Shown: positions 1 through 7,363 of the stretch, in pieces
Layout: each line of letters opens with the position of its first letter
Position numbering within the stretch: position 1 is the stretch's first letter
IMG/VR virus record: IMGVR_UViG_3300031787_000056
Coordinates: 1-64,000 of that record
Length of the DNA: 64,000 nucleotides
DNA from: a virus
Strand: one strand, 5' to 3'
Made by a program: the position numbers and the translations under genes
The notes under the pieces: model-generated
The model's input: the letters and a program-made list of their open reading frames with translations, nothing else
Databases searched by the model: none
What the model was told of the DNA's origin: nothing

Positions 1-57
1 GCGGTTATTCGGTGGTCCTCAGATTGGTGCATTAGATGGTGAGCCATCTACTCGATC

Positions 58-324
58 TCATAGCTTCTCCGGGTCCGGCACGTAGCCGCATCCTTCCATG
101 GCGCCGTCGATGCCCTTGGCGCGCAGTGCCTTCTTGATGCCGCCCTCCTTCGCTGAGCACTCCAGGCAGATGGTGTCATTGTTGAACCACGACATGATGC
201 GTGCGATCAGTTCGTTTGGACACCGAGCGCACTTGTTCGCGGCGAAGAACGGGTCCGGCGTCGTGCTGCTGGGCAGTCGCGGCGCGCGGTCAGATCTGAA
301 TTGTTGACCTGCTGTTAAGCGCAT
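58..324 (-). CDS. Small CxxC zinc-finger protein, 88 aa
   Basis: A hypothetical protein with two Cys pairs (KCARCP near residue 33 and CLEC near residue 54) about 20 residues apart. This looks like a small treble-clef or zinc-ribbon fold, so metal binding is inferred from spacing alone. The C-terminus carries MEGCGYVP, a segment I recall from many hypothetical phage proteins. The ATG lies inside the end of the upstream 280-aa gene (10-nt overlap), so translation is probably coupled. No specific function can be assigned. Confidence 0.7.
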   Translation of the reverse strand: MRLTAGQQFRSDRAPRLPSSTTPDPFFAANKCARCPNELIARIMSWFNNDTICLECSAKEGGIKKALRAKGIDGAMEGCGYVPDPEKL

Positions 325-1157
325 TGGGTTGATGTGTGTTTGCTAAATTCCTCCAGGATCTGCAGCGCCGGAAGATGCCGGTATTTCTCGAAGCCTTTCG
401 CCTCCAGCTGCTCTACGCCGGGTCGATGGTCCATGGAAGACTGCAAGTCAGCAGCATCGCCGCCGGCGGCAATCACGGCAGAACGCAGCCCGGCGCCGAA
501 GCCTGCGATCATCAGATCCCACTCGGCTATCTCGCCCACCAGCGCCTGCAGGTCACGATCATCCCAGTAGCCAGACTCGTCGCTGACGCGTGCCAGAATT
601 CCAAGTTCCTTGGCCTTGTCCAGAATGGCGATGACGCACAGATGGCACTCGAGGAAGTGCTTCAGCCCGCCGCAGCGGGGGTCGTTGGCATACTGCGTCT
701 TGCAGAATGAATTCCACCGCCAGGTCGCACCTTCCGCCTTCAGCTTCTTTCCGTTGAAAATCCTCGATCTGGGAAACCGCACCAGACCGAAGTTGGCAGC
801 CTCGCAGCCTTCGCCCGGCCACGTGCTGAACCCATGGAACTCCTGCGCGTGGATGTCGACCGATCGCCTGTAGCCCGACGCCTTCTCGCGCGGCGTGGTC
901 ACATCCACCGAGTCGCGCAAGCCCTGAATTGCCCGCCAGCGAAAGGACTCTGCGTCCATGTCGTCAGGCAGTGCCGGATACGTCTCTGCCTTGTTGTAGT
1001 CCACGTCGGCGCCTCCGCTGAACACGCCGGAGACGGTTTCGAACGGAAGGTCCATCGCGAACGATCTCAGCGCCGTAATTGCTTCGAGCGCTTTCTTGCT
1101 CCCTGCTTTTGTTGCCGGCGCTTCGAGCGCCAGGTCGTAGTGTATGGTAAGTCCCAT
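315..1157 (-). CDS. Hypothetical protein beginning MGLTIHY, 280 aa
   Basis: I do not recognise a catalytic family. The ATG at 1157 is chosen because upstream residues in this frame are Arg/Ser-rich read-through of the PAPS reductase gene, and because an A/C-rich leader (AAACACCAACAAC) precedes it. Visible features are a mixed alpha/beta composition, a stretch with aromatic and Cys residues around 165-185 (CKTQYANDPRCGG, then CHLCV) that could bind metal, and a C-terminal helix. It sits 1 nt downstream of a PP-loop enzyme, suggesting a shared transcript. The end overlaps the small zinc-finger gene. Confidence 0.75.
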   Translation of the reverse strand: MGLTIHYDLALEAPATKAGSKKALEAITALRSFAMDLPFETVSGVFSGGADVDYNKAETYPALPDDMDAESFRWRAIQGLRDSVDVTTPREKASGYRRSVDIHAQEFHGFSTWPGEGCEAANFGLVRFPRSRIFNGKKLKAEGATWRWNSFCKTQYANDPRCGGLKHFLECHLCVIAILDKAKELGILARVSDESGYWDDRDLQALVGEIAEWDLMIAGFGAGLRSAVIAAGGDAADLQSSMDHRPGVEQLEAKGFEKYRHLPALQILEEFSKHTSTQCA

Positions 1158-1158
1158 G

Positions 1159-2220
1159 TCAGTATAGTTGTTGGTGTTTGATATCCCACAGTTCTTGGTA
1201 TCGCTGCCGCACAGTGCTCTCGTCGAGGTAAGGACTCTCCCACTCGTAGAACGCGCAGATCGACCGGCGCATCTCTGCGAGCTTCCTACTCTCCTCCGCG
1301 GTCGGCACGCAGTGCGGCCAGCCCTTGGTGAACTGCAGATGCTTGGGCACCCAGCCCTGCGCTTTGTTCCGATGTGCTGCCAGACTCTGCGCGGTGCCCA
1401 ATCGTTCGAGCCCATTCGGGACCAGGTCCGGCGCCAGCGACGTGAGCCAGCGGCTGCCCTGGAACGCGAAGCCGCTCGCCAGTTCGAGGTCGCACATCCG
1501 GACGTAGATCGCCGCGGCGGCCGGGTCCTTCAGGCTGGCGCGCAGGTCCGCCTCGTTGGCGAGGATGCAGAACCGACACGACACGCGGGATGACCCGAAC
1601 AGCGAGTATGCCTCATGGGGTTTGATGCCTGACGCGGCAATCTCCGCCCACACGTCTTCCTCCGTCCAGTGATGAATAGGGCGCCATGCTAGGCTGCCGG
1701 GCGGAAGCTTGGCAACAGGCGCGCAGACGGGCTGCTTGGAGCGTGCAGCGCTCTCCTCCCCGCGCACGCCGGTGACGTTGAGCACCGGAACCTTGCCGAA
1801 GCGTCGCTTGATCAGGGAGGTGATGGGAGCGACCTTCAGCTCTGACTGACAAAAGCGCATGGCCGGCGTGCTCCACGGCAGCACGACAGTCACAGTCTCC
1901 ATCGCGCAGTAGCGACGCTTGGAAGACGCCCACCTAGACTCCCAGCGCTCCATCATGCCCCCGGCTGGGCGCGTGCAGGATGCCAGTTCCCACCCCGTGC
2001 GCTCAGCGATGCGCTGGCAGCTAGGCCAAGAGTCGAGCCACTCGGTGGATCCCAAATCTGCATGCAGAAGCAGCTTCGGGCCGGCGTAGTCGAGAAGAGC
2101 CTGAGACACTGCCCAGGCGACGGCCGTGGAATCCTTTCCGCCGGAAAGGCCGATCACCACAGGAGCCTGCGCGTTCAGCAGGCGTTGCACTTCGGGAGGT
2201 ATCAGGATGTTTCTGCTCAT
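1159..2220 (-). CDS. PAPS-reductase-like PP-loop ATPase, 353 aa
   Basis: Member of the adenine nucleotide alpha-hydrolase (PP-loop) superfamily, nearest to phosphoadenosine-phosphosulfate reductase and DndC-like proteins. The PP-loop GLSGGKDS is at residues 24-31, followed by HADLGSTEW and, further on, GVRGEESAARS. A Cys cluster SCRFC near residue 212 could hold a thiol or Fe-S centre. In bacteria such enzymes reduce PAPS or activate a substrate by adenylation for thiolation, and the phage substrate is unknown. No DndDE or SspBCD partners are visible nearby, so phosphorothioation is not supported here. A second, divergent PP-loop protein lies at 38525-39559. Confidence 0.85.
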   Translation of the reverse strand: MSRNILIPPEVQRLLNAQAPVVIGLSGGKDSTAVAWAVSQALLDYAGPKLLLHADLGSTEWLDSWPSCQRIAERTGWELASCTRPAGGMMERWESRWASSKRRYCAMETVTVVLPWSTPAMRFCQSELKVAPITSLIKRRFGKVPVLNVTGVRGEESAARSKQPVCAPVAKLPPGSLAWRPIHHWTEEDVWAEIAASGIKPHEAYSLFGSSRVSCRFCILANEADLRASLKDPAAAAIYVRMCDLELASGFAFQGSRWLTSLAPDLVPNGLERLGTAQSLAAHRNKAQGWVPKHLQFTKGWPHCVPTAEESRKLAEMRRSICAFYEWESPYLDESTVRQRYQELWDIKHQQLY

Positions 2221-2227
2221 GGCGTGG

Positions 2228-2515
2228 TCACCAGCATTCGATGAGCGGTTGAATGTCCTCGCGGTAGATACGGTCGCAGATGTCCTCGTATTTCAGCGAT
2301 GTGTCCGGTCTGCCTCGTCGGCGACATAGCACAGCCGCGCGCTTGTCGCAGGCGTAGTTCATGAGGCCGTTGGCCGCCCGCTTGCACTGCGACCCTCGGA
2401 ACCCCAGCCGGCGGGCCAGGGAGACGCCGCGCCACGGCTCATACTCCCGCAGAAACTCATCGAGTTCGGCCTCGTCGTCCAGGTTGATGTCCAGTGCGAA
2501 AGGTTTGTCGCTCAT
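2228..2515 (-). CDS. Hypothetical acidic-start protein, 95 aa
   Basis: The ATG at 2515 overlaps the TGA of the upstream gene (ATGA), which fixes this start; a longer frame upstream is Arg-rich shadow. The first 35 residues are acidic (INLDDEAELDEFL) and the rest is basic with three Cys. No recognised domain. It probably belongs to the same operon as the genes on either side. Confidence 0.7.
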   Translation of the reverse strand: MSDKPFALDINLDDEAELDEFLREYEPWRGVSLARRLGFRGSQCKRAANGLMNYACDKRAAVLCRRRGRPDTSLKYEDICDRIYREDIQPLIECW

Positions 2516-3219
2516 GACCTCACCGCCTTGCATGTCGCCATAGCCTCGTCGCGCAGCTTGTGCAGCTCGCGGACGGTCGCCTGGTAGCGAGCCTCGGCGG
2601 CCTGGCTCGGCTTCCATTTCAGCAGCGTTTCCACCTGCTTCGCGACGCCCTCGCCGTATTTCTCCACGAGCCATTCCCTGGGAGACTGATCCACCTCGGC
2701 AGTCCACTTGTCGAAGTTCACCCCGTGCTGGCGCATCAGGGACTTCAGCAGGCCCATCATGTCCAGACTCCACGGGCCGCCCATCATGTAGGACAACGCT
2801 TCGCCGCAGCTGAGTGGATCGACGCCGAGCACGTGCTTCAGCCCGACCGTCAGCTCGTCCGGTGGATACCGATCGTGCTGCGTGTAATACGTCAGCGCTA
2901 CCTGCTGTAGCGAGTAGTCGCAGCACATCAGCCCGCACGCCGCCAGCGGCAGGCCGTATTCTTTCGCGTAGGCCATCCACTCAGCATACCAAGCGTCCCA
3001 CGCTTTCAACTCGCAGAAGCGATTGTCCGGTTCTTTCGGCGGCTCCGGGACCTCCAGCTTCGTCCACGCCTGCTTCCCTGTGAGCTTGTAGCTGAACGAG
3101 CCGCGTCCGATCCAGAATATCCGCTTTTTCCCTTTTCCTTCGTCGTAGCTGCTCACGCTGATCGGCCAGCGCGAGTAGGGGATCGTGTAGCCGTTGAAGG
3201 CTCTGAGTGCGTTCATCAT
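2512..3219 (-). CDS. Hypothetical protein, 235 aa
   Basis: No family recognised. The N-terminal half is rich in aromatic residues and the C-terminal third is helical and charged (QAAEARYQATVRELHKLRDEA). It contains a CGLMCC segment near residue 95. The start codon overlaps the stop of the 68-aa gene upstream and its stop overlaps the next start, so it is in a translationally coupled string. Confidence 0.75.
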   Translation of the reverse strand: MMNALRAFNGYTIPYSRWPISVSSYDEGKGKKRIFWIGRGSFSYKLTGKQAWTKLEVPEPPKEPDNRFCELKAWDAWYAEWMAYAKEYGLPLAACGLMCCDYSLQQVALTYYTQHDRYPPDELTVGLKHVLGVDPLSCGEALSYMMGGPWSLDMMGLLKSLMRQHGVNFDKWTAEVDQSPREWLVEKYGEGVAKQVETLLKWKPSQAAEARYQATVRELHKLRDEAMATCKAVRS

Positions 3220-3422
3220 GGTCGTGTTATTACGGCGCTCAACTCACGCGTCCTCTTCACCACCGTGGCGATATCAACGCCGGCCGCGAACATTGGCGGA
3301 TTGTCCTGCAGCGCGTGTACTATCGGATTGTTCGCACTACGGACGGTTCCTCCGCCGAAGCTGGGGAATTCGTGCGCGAGAATGGCGACGATGTCGTCTT
3401 CGTTTTCAGGTATAATTTTCAT
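3216..3422 (-). CDS. Small hypothetical protein, 68 aa
   Basis: Short acidic-start protein (MKIIPENEDD). The stop overlaps the next start by ATGA and the upstream spacing to the 299-aa gene is about 25 nt, so the gene fits the operon architecture. No domain recognised. Confidence 0.6.
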   Translation of the reverse strand: MKIIPENEDDIVAILAHEFPSFGGGTVRSANNPIVHALQDNPPMFAAGVDIATVVKRTRELSAVITRP

Positions 3423-3446
3423 GGTCGAATTTGATTTTCAGTTTAG

Positions 3447-4346
3447 CTACTCGGTCGGACCGTCCTCATCCAGCGCCAGGCGCAGCCCGGACAGATCAGT
3501 CTCTCCGGCCGCGATCCGCTTCACGCCGAGCAGGATTTGCTCCAGGAGCGGCTCACCGCCGGCCGCCTGCAGACGCATGGCGGTAGCGGACATGTCGAGT
3601 TCCTTGATCATCTGCGGCAGCTCCTCGAGGTCATGCTCCGCTTTTGCGAGCTTCTGCTCGGCTGCGAGCATCTGCTTCATCGGCTCAACGAAAGTCATCC
3701 GCGCGTCCTGCAACTCGCTCGTGCACGTGACGGTCAGTGTGCGGGTGAACTCCAGCGAATCTTCGTTCTCAGCGTCGCCTTTGCTGATCACGATCTCAAC
3801 TCCAATCTCGAGGTCGTAACTGAGATCCGGGTCGTCCAGCGGCTCGTCGTAGTCGAGTAGCGTGATGTTGAGTGCCAACTCGCGACCGCCGCTGCCGCCG
3901 AGATGGCAGCGGCCTCCGTCGATCTCAATGATCCCCATCTGGCGTCCCAGTGCTTCGTTCGCTTTCGGGCTGCACACGAAGAAATCGTGACGGAGGCCGA
4001 GCGTCACGGTGACCGAAGAATACTCGACTTCGTGTTCGTCGTCCGTCTCCTTTTCATCAGTGGTCGGAAACAGGCGGTTCATGACTTGGAACGAGTGACG
4101 CAAGTCGCTGATCAGCGCGCCTGCGACGGGCTTGACACATTCGACCACTGCCTTGTTGTAGGCGTCGCGCAACGGTAGGGTGGAGTCCCACGCTGCTGCG
4201 ACCTCCAGTTTGGATTCCTTGATGCGAGCTTTGAAGGTTTTCTCCAGCTCGTGTTTTCCGAGCTTGAGCGCGTCGCCGGTCAGTGCGCGCTGATCTTCGA
4301 GGCTCTGCCTTATGATGGGTTCGGTGATGGTTGGTTTGATTTTCAT
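3447..4346 (-). CDS. Hypothetical coiled-coil-containing protein, 299 aa
   Basis: Start at 4346 is chosen for its A/C-rich leader (AACACCAACGCCATCATG); an upstream extension would run into the deformylase gene. Residues 1-100 are helical, the centre is beta-rich and acidic, and residues about 225-265 (EPMKQMLAAEQKLAKAEHDL) look like a coiled coil. No enzyme motif seen. It follows the deformylase by about 13 nt. Confidence 0.75.
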   Translation of the reverse strand: MKIKPTITEPIIRQSLEDQRALTGDALKLGKHELEKTFKARIKESKLEVAAAWDSTLPLRDAYNKAVVECVKPVAGALISDLRHSFQVMNRLFPTTDEKETDDEHEVEYSSVTVTLGLRHDFFVCSPKANEALGRQMGIIEIDGGRCHLGGSGGRELALNITLLDYDEPLDDPDLSYDLEIGVEIVISKGDAENEDSLEFTRTLTVTCTSELQDARMTFVEPMKQMLAAEQKLAKAEHDLEELPQMIKELDMSATAMRLQAAGGEPLLEQILLGVKRIAAGETDLSGLRLALDEDGPTE

Positions 4347-4359
4347 GATGGCGTTGGTG

Positions 4360-4845
4360 TTAAACCGGCTTGCCGGACTGTAATAGAGTGATGCCCCGCA
4401 GATGATCGTGCTCGTGCTGAAACACACGGGCCGGCAGACCTGTCAGCTTCTTGTCCGTGATCTTGTGCCCCTGCTCGTTGGTCCAGGACGCCAGGATGAC
4501 GTATTCGCGTTCGACGTTGAACTGCCGTCCGGGTAGGGACAAGCAGCCTTCGACGTCGGTGACCTTGACCGACTTGGGCCCGGGGCGCCAACTCGGGTTG
4601 ACGCACAGATGCGCGACGCTCGAATTGACGTTACCAGCGGACGTGACCCTGGCACTCGCCGCGAGGAAGAAGAAATTCTCCCGCAGGCCGACCTGGTTCG
4701 CGGCGATGCCGCATGCGGACTTCTCACGGGCGAGCCGCATCAGGTCCGGGCGGTAAGCGCGTATTGCCGCTGGGTCCGACTGGATGCCTGTGAGATCCTC
4801 GTTGAGAATGTTATCGCGCGTGTTGATCAGTTTTATGGTTAGCAT
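4360..4845 (-). CDS. def: Peptide deformylase, short phage type, 161 aa
   Basis: All three deformylase motifs are present: GIAANQ (residues 46-51), EGCLS with the metal-ligand Cys101, and HEHDH (144-148) with the two His ligands and catalytic Glu145. The family removes the formyl group from nascent N-termini using Fe2+ or another divalent metal. The protein ends 13 residues after motif 3 and so lacks the C-terminal helix of bacterial enzymes, as in known phage deformylases. The start at 4845 is the first ATG after a strong hairpin at 4858-4887, so this gene probably begins a transcript or is read at reduced level. The likely role is faster N-terminal processing of abundant phage proteins. Confidence 0.93.
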   Translation of the reverse strand: MLTIKLINTRDNILNEDLTGIQSDPAAIRAYRPDLMRLAREKSACGIAANQVGLRENFFFLAASARVTSAGNVNSSVAHLCVNPSWRPGPKSVKVTDVEGCLSLPGRQFNVEREYVILASWTNEQGHKITDKKLTGLPARVFQHEHDHLRGITLLQSGKPV

Positions 4846-4857
4846 GGGTACAGCAAA

Positions 4858-4887
4858 AGGCGTCCACGTGTACACGTGGACGCCTTC
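4858..4887 (-). terminator. Perfect 30-bp palindrome, probable terminator
   Basis: AAGGCGTCCACGTG is followed directly by its reverse complement around a central TA, giving a perfect 30-bp palindrome. Read on the minus strand it is followed by TTTTGC. It lies between the stop of the 73-aa gene and the deformylase start, as expected for an intrinsic terminator or attenuator. Confidence 0.8.
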
Positions 4888-4912
4888 TGAAAGAGGGTGA
4901 GTTGTGGTCCGA

Positions 4913-5134
4913 CTAGACGGCCTGAGCGATGCTCGCTTCGGCTTCCTCGATCATCAGACCGGTGCCGAGCATGCGAGCGAGGGTCGCAACCTTCGTCAGC
5001 TGCTCGTCTTCGCGCGGCCAGCCGGCGGCGAGGAGCTCTTGCTGCTGCGGCGAGGCCGAGGCAGATTTTTCCATGGTGGAGAATCCGGAACGAACAACAG
5101 CCCCGGTGATTTGGAGAAGCGCGAGATTAGTCAT
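4913..5134 (-). CDS. Small Ala-rich protein with EKSAS motif, 73 aa
   Basis: No family recognised. Residues 22-26 read EKSAS, a motif shared with several proteins of the 9-17 kb virion block. Helical, slightly acidic C-terminus. Followed by a strong terminator hairpin, which supports real expression. It may be a small virion component, which is inference from the shared motif. Confidence 0.6.
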   Translation of the reverse strand: MTNLALLQITGAVVRSGFSTMEKSASASPQQQELLAAGWPREDEQLTKVATLARMLGTGLMIEEAEASIAQAV

Positions 5135-5212
5135 GGCGGAATCCTACGCCAGCCGGTCTCGCAGCTCAAGCTATTTCTTCGTGCCGGTCGGCGCAGGATT
5201 CCGCCGTCGGCG

Positions 5213-5392
5213 CTACGGCTTCGTCCAGTATGGCATGGTCGTGCCGACGCCCTGCTTTTGGACGAGACCTGCCTTGATCGCCTCGCGTTCGAGTTCGATG
5301 CTGTAAACCTCGTGGCACCCGCCGAGCGCGGCCGCCATCACGATTGCGATTGCAACGATTATCGTGAGGCAAGTTTTTGTGTCTTCGTTCAT
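5213..5392 (-). CDS. Small predicted lipoprotein, 59 aa
   Basis: ATG at 5392 opens a frame that starts MNEDTKTCLT, runs through a hydrophobic helix (IIVAIAIVMAAA) and reaches a lipobox-like LGGC at residues 23-26. The mature part reads EREAIKAGLVQ and ends YWTKP, a pattern I recall from small phage membrane proteins. It is likely an envelope-anchored protein; a Rz1-like lysis role is possible but not shown, since no endolysin or Rz partner is visible beside it. It is short but has a clear signal architecture. Confidence 0.7.
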   Translation of the reverse strand: MNEDTKTCLTIIVAIAIVMAAALGGCHEVYSIELEREAIKAGLVQKQGVGTTMPYWTKP

Positions 5393-5446
5393 CTTTTCTT
5401 TTTTGGTTGCGCCCGATGTTCGAGCGTGTGTTTGAGTTCCGCCGAT

Positions 5447-7360
5447 CTATTTCTGCATGACGTCCGCCAGCGGCACACGCCCAGCGAGGACGTCCTCGAG
5501 CTGCTGCTTCGTCAGTCCCAGCATCGTGCGTGCGGCGTCCTCCATCGCTGGATTGAGGATGGGCCGCGGCAGACGAATGCGGCCCCACCGCTCCCCATTC
5601 AGCAGCCGGTTGTCGAAAAGGCCACCGGGGATCGGTGTCAGGTCGCGAAGATTCACCATCTCGCCGTTTTCGACGTCGATCGGATCGCGCTCGTCCAGGT
5701 CGCCGTCCGTGAATGGCGCGAGGCGATACTTGCCCTTGCCGGAGTTGCGCGTGTTGATGCCGGCGCCCGCCAGCAGCGCGCGGAACTTGTGCCAGACAAA
5801 CGGCTCGCCGATCTTTGGCAGCGTCTTGTCCGTGCGCAGTGCCATCCAGAAGTCGTGATTCTTCTGCCCGCGGATTGTGGCATTCTCCCGCATCAGCGAG
5901 TAGGCCCCGCTGGACAGTGTTGCAAAATTCTCGAGACCCGAGAAGCGCTTGGCCTGCGCGAATTCGCCGCCGCCGCGCGTCGGCTGCTGATTTTGGTCAT
6001 AACTGCCTGTGCCACGGGCACTTACCTTCCCTTCACTTGTATGGTGCAGCTTGTGCACGAAGCCGTAACCCACCGTCACCGGCGCGTCCAGCATCCGGCC
6101 TTCCTCCGGATCGTAGACCATCTCCTGTGACTGCACGCCGTTCTCGCGTTCCAGCTGGTCAATGTAGTCGTTCCAGTTCTGCCCTTTCGGCAGGTAGCTG
6201 GGCAGCTTCAGCGCGCGCCCCAGCTTCTTGGCAACCTTGCCGAGCCGCAGTTCGTGCTGTGACGCCGGGTTCGCCCGGGAGACTAGGGACAGCGGATTGA
6301 GCAGCGCATCCAGCGGCTGTCCGTCCTCCGTCCGCGGCATCTGGTCGTCGGGAATGATCTTCGAGACGGTCGCCTTGGCGCCCTGCCGCAGCACGATCTT
6401 GTCTCCGACTTCCGTCGGCTTTAGAAATTTCAGGACTACCTTGTAGCCGTTCTTGGTCGCGCGCGCGGCGATGACCTGGGCCGGCTGCTGTCCGTGCCAC
6501 ACCTGAGCGGCGTCGCGGCGCTGCTGCCTCAGCGCCTTGCTGAGGCGCCCGATGTTTGCGCCGTCTGACGACAGCGTGCGAGGCATCGTCGCGAGCATGA
6601 CGGGGTCACCAGGCTCCAGCACGGTGCCAGGTCGCACCAGCCCGTGTTCGTCAAAATTTTCCAGCTTCTCCTTGGTGAAGCGGTTCGGGAAGAGGGCGCG
6701 GTAGTGGCTGAGACCTGTCTTCAGATTGTCCGAGCGGTCCTGGTGCATCACCTTGTATTGGACGGCGGACAGGCGCTTGGCGAACGACTCGCTGACAGGC
6801 ATGGCGTCGTCCATTCCGAAGCCCTTGAATGGCACCAGAGCGATGCGGGCGTTCAGCCCCATGTTTTGCACGCCGTTGTCGTCCGTGTAGGACGATGCTG
6901 CCATCATCTGCCCGGGTTTGAAGGTGTCACCTTTCTTGAGCAGTGCACGAGAGGAAATTCCCGATTTCTGATTGAAATACTGCTCGTTGTATAGGTCGAC
7001 GTCCGCCGTCTCGCCGTCATCGTAGGAGACGCGGATGTAATCCGGCGTGACGCTGATGACGCGCCCGGCGCGCTTGGCGCGGACGGCGCCCATGTTCTCG
7101 CCGACGATTTCGTCAAAGCTGCGCCCTTCGGGGTCGGACGTGTCCAAGTTCTGGATCAGCGGAGCTTCGCCCTTGTCGATCGCCAGCGCCTGGTTCGCGA
7201 ACCGCGCGCCGTAGAACAGCCGCGGCGCTTGCACTGCGCCGGCCAGCGGAATCATGTTGGTGTGCGACCCAAACTGCTGCGAGGGCGAGGACAGCTCGTA
7301 ATCGACATCCGGATCGTCATCCGGCACCTCTTCGAGGCGGTTGTTGCGTACGACGTGCAT
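5447..7360 (-). CDS. RNA polymerase beta subunit, C-terminal part, 637 aa
   Basis: This is the C-terminal portion of a bacterial-type RpoB, as a separate gene. Residues 22-60 match the ASLIPFLEHDDANRA region, 183-191 (MDDAMPVSE) the conserved EDAIIVSE, and 319-335 the active-site segment GDKIVLRQGAKATVSK. There K321 and K329 align with E. coli K1065 and K1073, with the same spacing of 8. FVHKLHH (435-440), SARGTGSY (447-454) and RFSGLENFATLSSGAYSLM (472-490) match the RpoB C-terminal clamp and switch-3 region. It should assemble with the other two beta pieces (20262-23099 and 23400-24887) and a beta-prime encoded elsewhere. It sits among virion-type genes, 13 kb from the middle piece. Confidence 0.93.
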   Translation of the reverse strand: MHVVRNNRLEEVPDDDPDVDYELSSPSQQFGSHTNMIPLAGAVQAPRLFYGARFANQALAIDKGEAPLIQNLDTSDPEGRSFDEIVGENMGAVRAKRAGRVISVTPDYIRVSYDDGETADVDLYNEQYFNQKSGISSRALLKKGDTFKPGQMMAASSYTDDNGVQNMGLNARIALVPFKGFGMDDAMPVSESFAKRLSAVQYKVMHQDRSDNLKTGLSHYRALFPNRFTKEKLENFDEHGLVRPGTVLEPGDPVMLATMPRTLSSDGANIGRLSKALRQQRRDAAQVWHGQQPAQVIAARATKNGYKVVLKFLKPTEVGDKIVLRQGAKATVSKIIPDDQMPRTEDGQPLDALLNPLSLVSRANPASQHELRLGKVAKKLGRALKLPSYLPKGQNWNDYIDQLERENGVQSQEMVYDPEEGRMLDAPVTVGYGFVHKLHHTSEGKVSARGTGSYDQNQQPTRGGGEFAQAKRFSGLENFATLSSGAYSLMRENATIRGQKNHDFWMALRTDKTLPKIGEPFVWHKFRALLAGAGINTRNSGKGKYRLAPFTDGDLDERDPIDVENGEMVNLRDLTPIPGGLFDNRLLNGERWGRIRLPRPILNPAMEDAARTMLGLTKQQLEDVLAGRVPLADVMQK

Positions 7361-7363
7361 GCG

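Noticed and set aside
1158-1415. Upstream extension of the 280-aa protein to 366 aa
   Set aside because: The extra residues are Arg/Cys-rich and lie wholly inside the PAPS-reductase-like gene in another frame.
1159-2220. DNA phosphorothioation system
   Set aside because: Only a PP-loop protein is present; no DndB/D/E, SspB/D or cysteine desulfurase partners are seen nearby.
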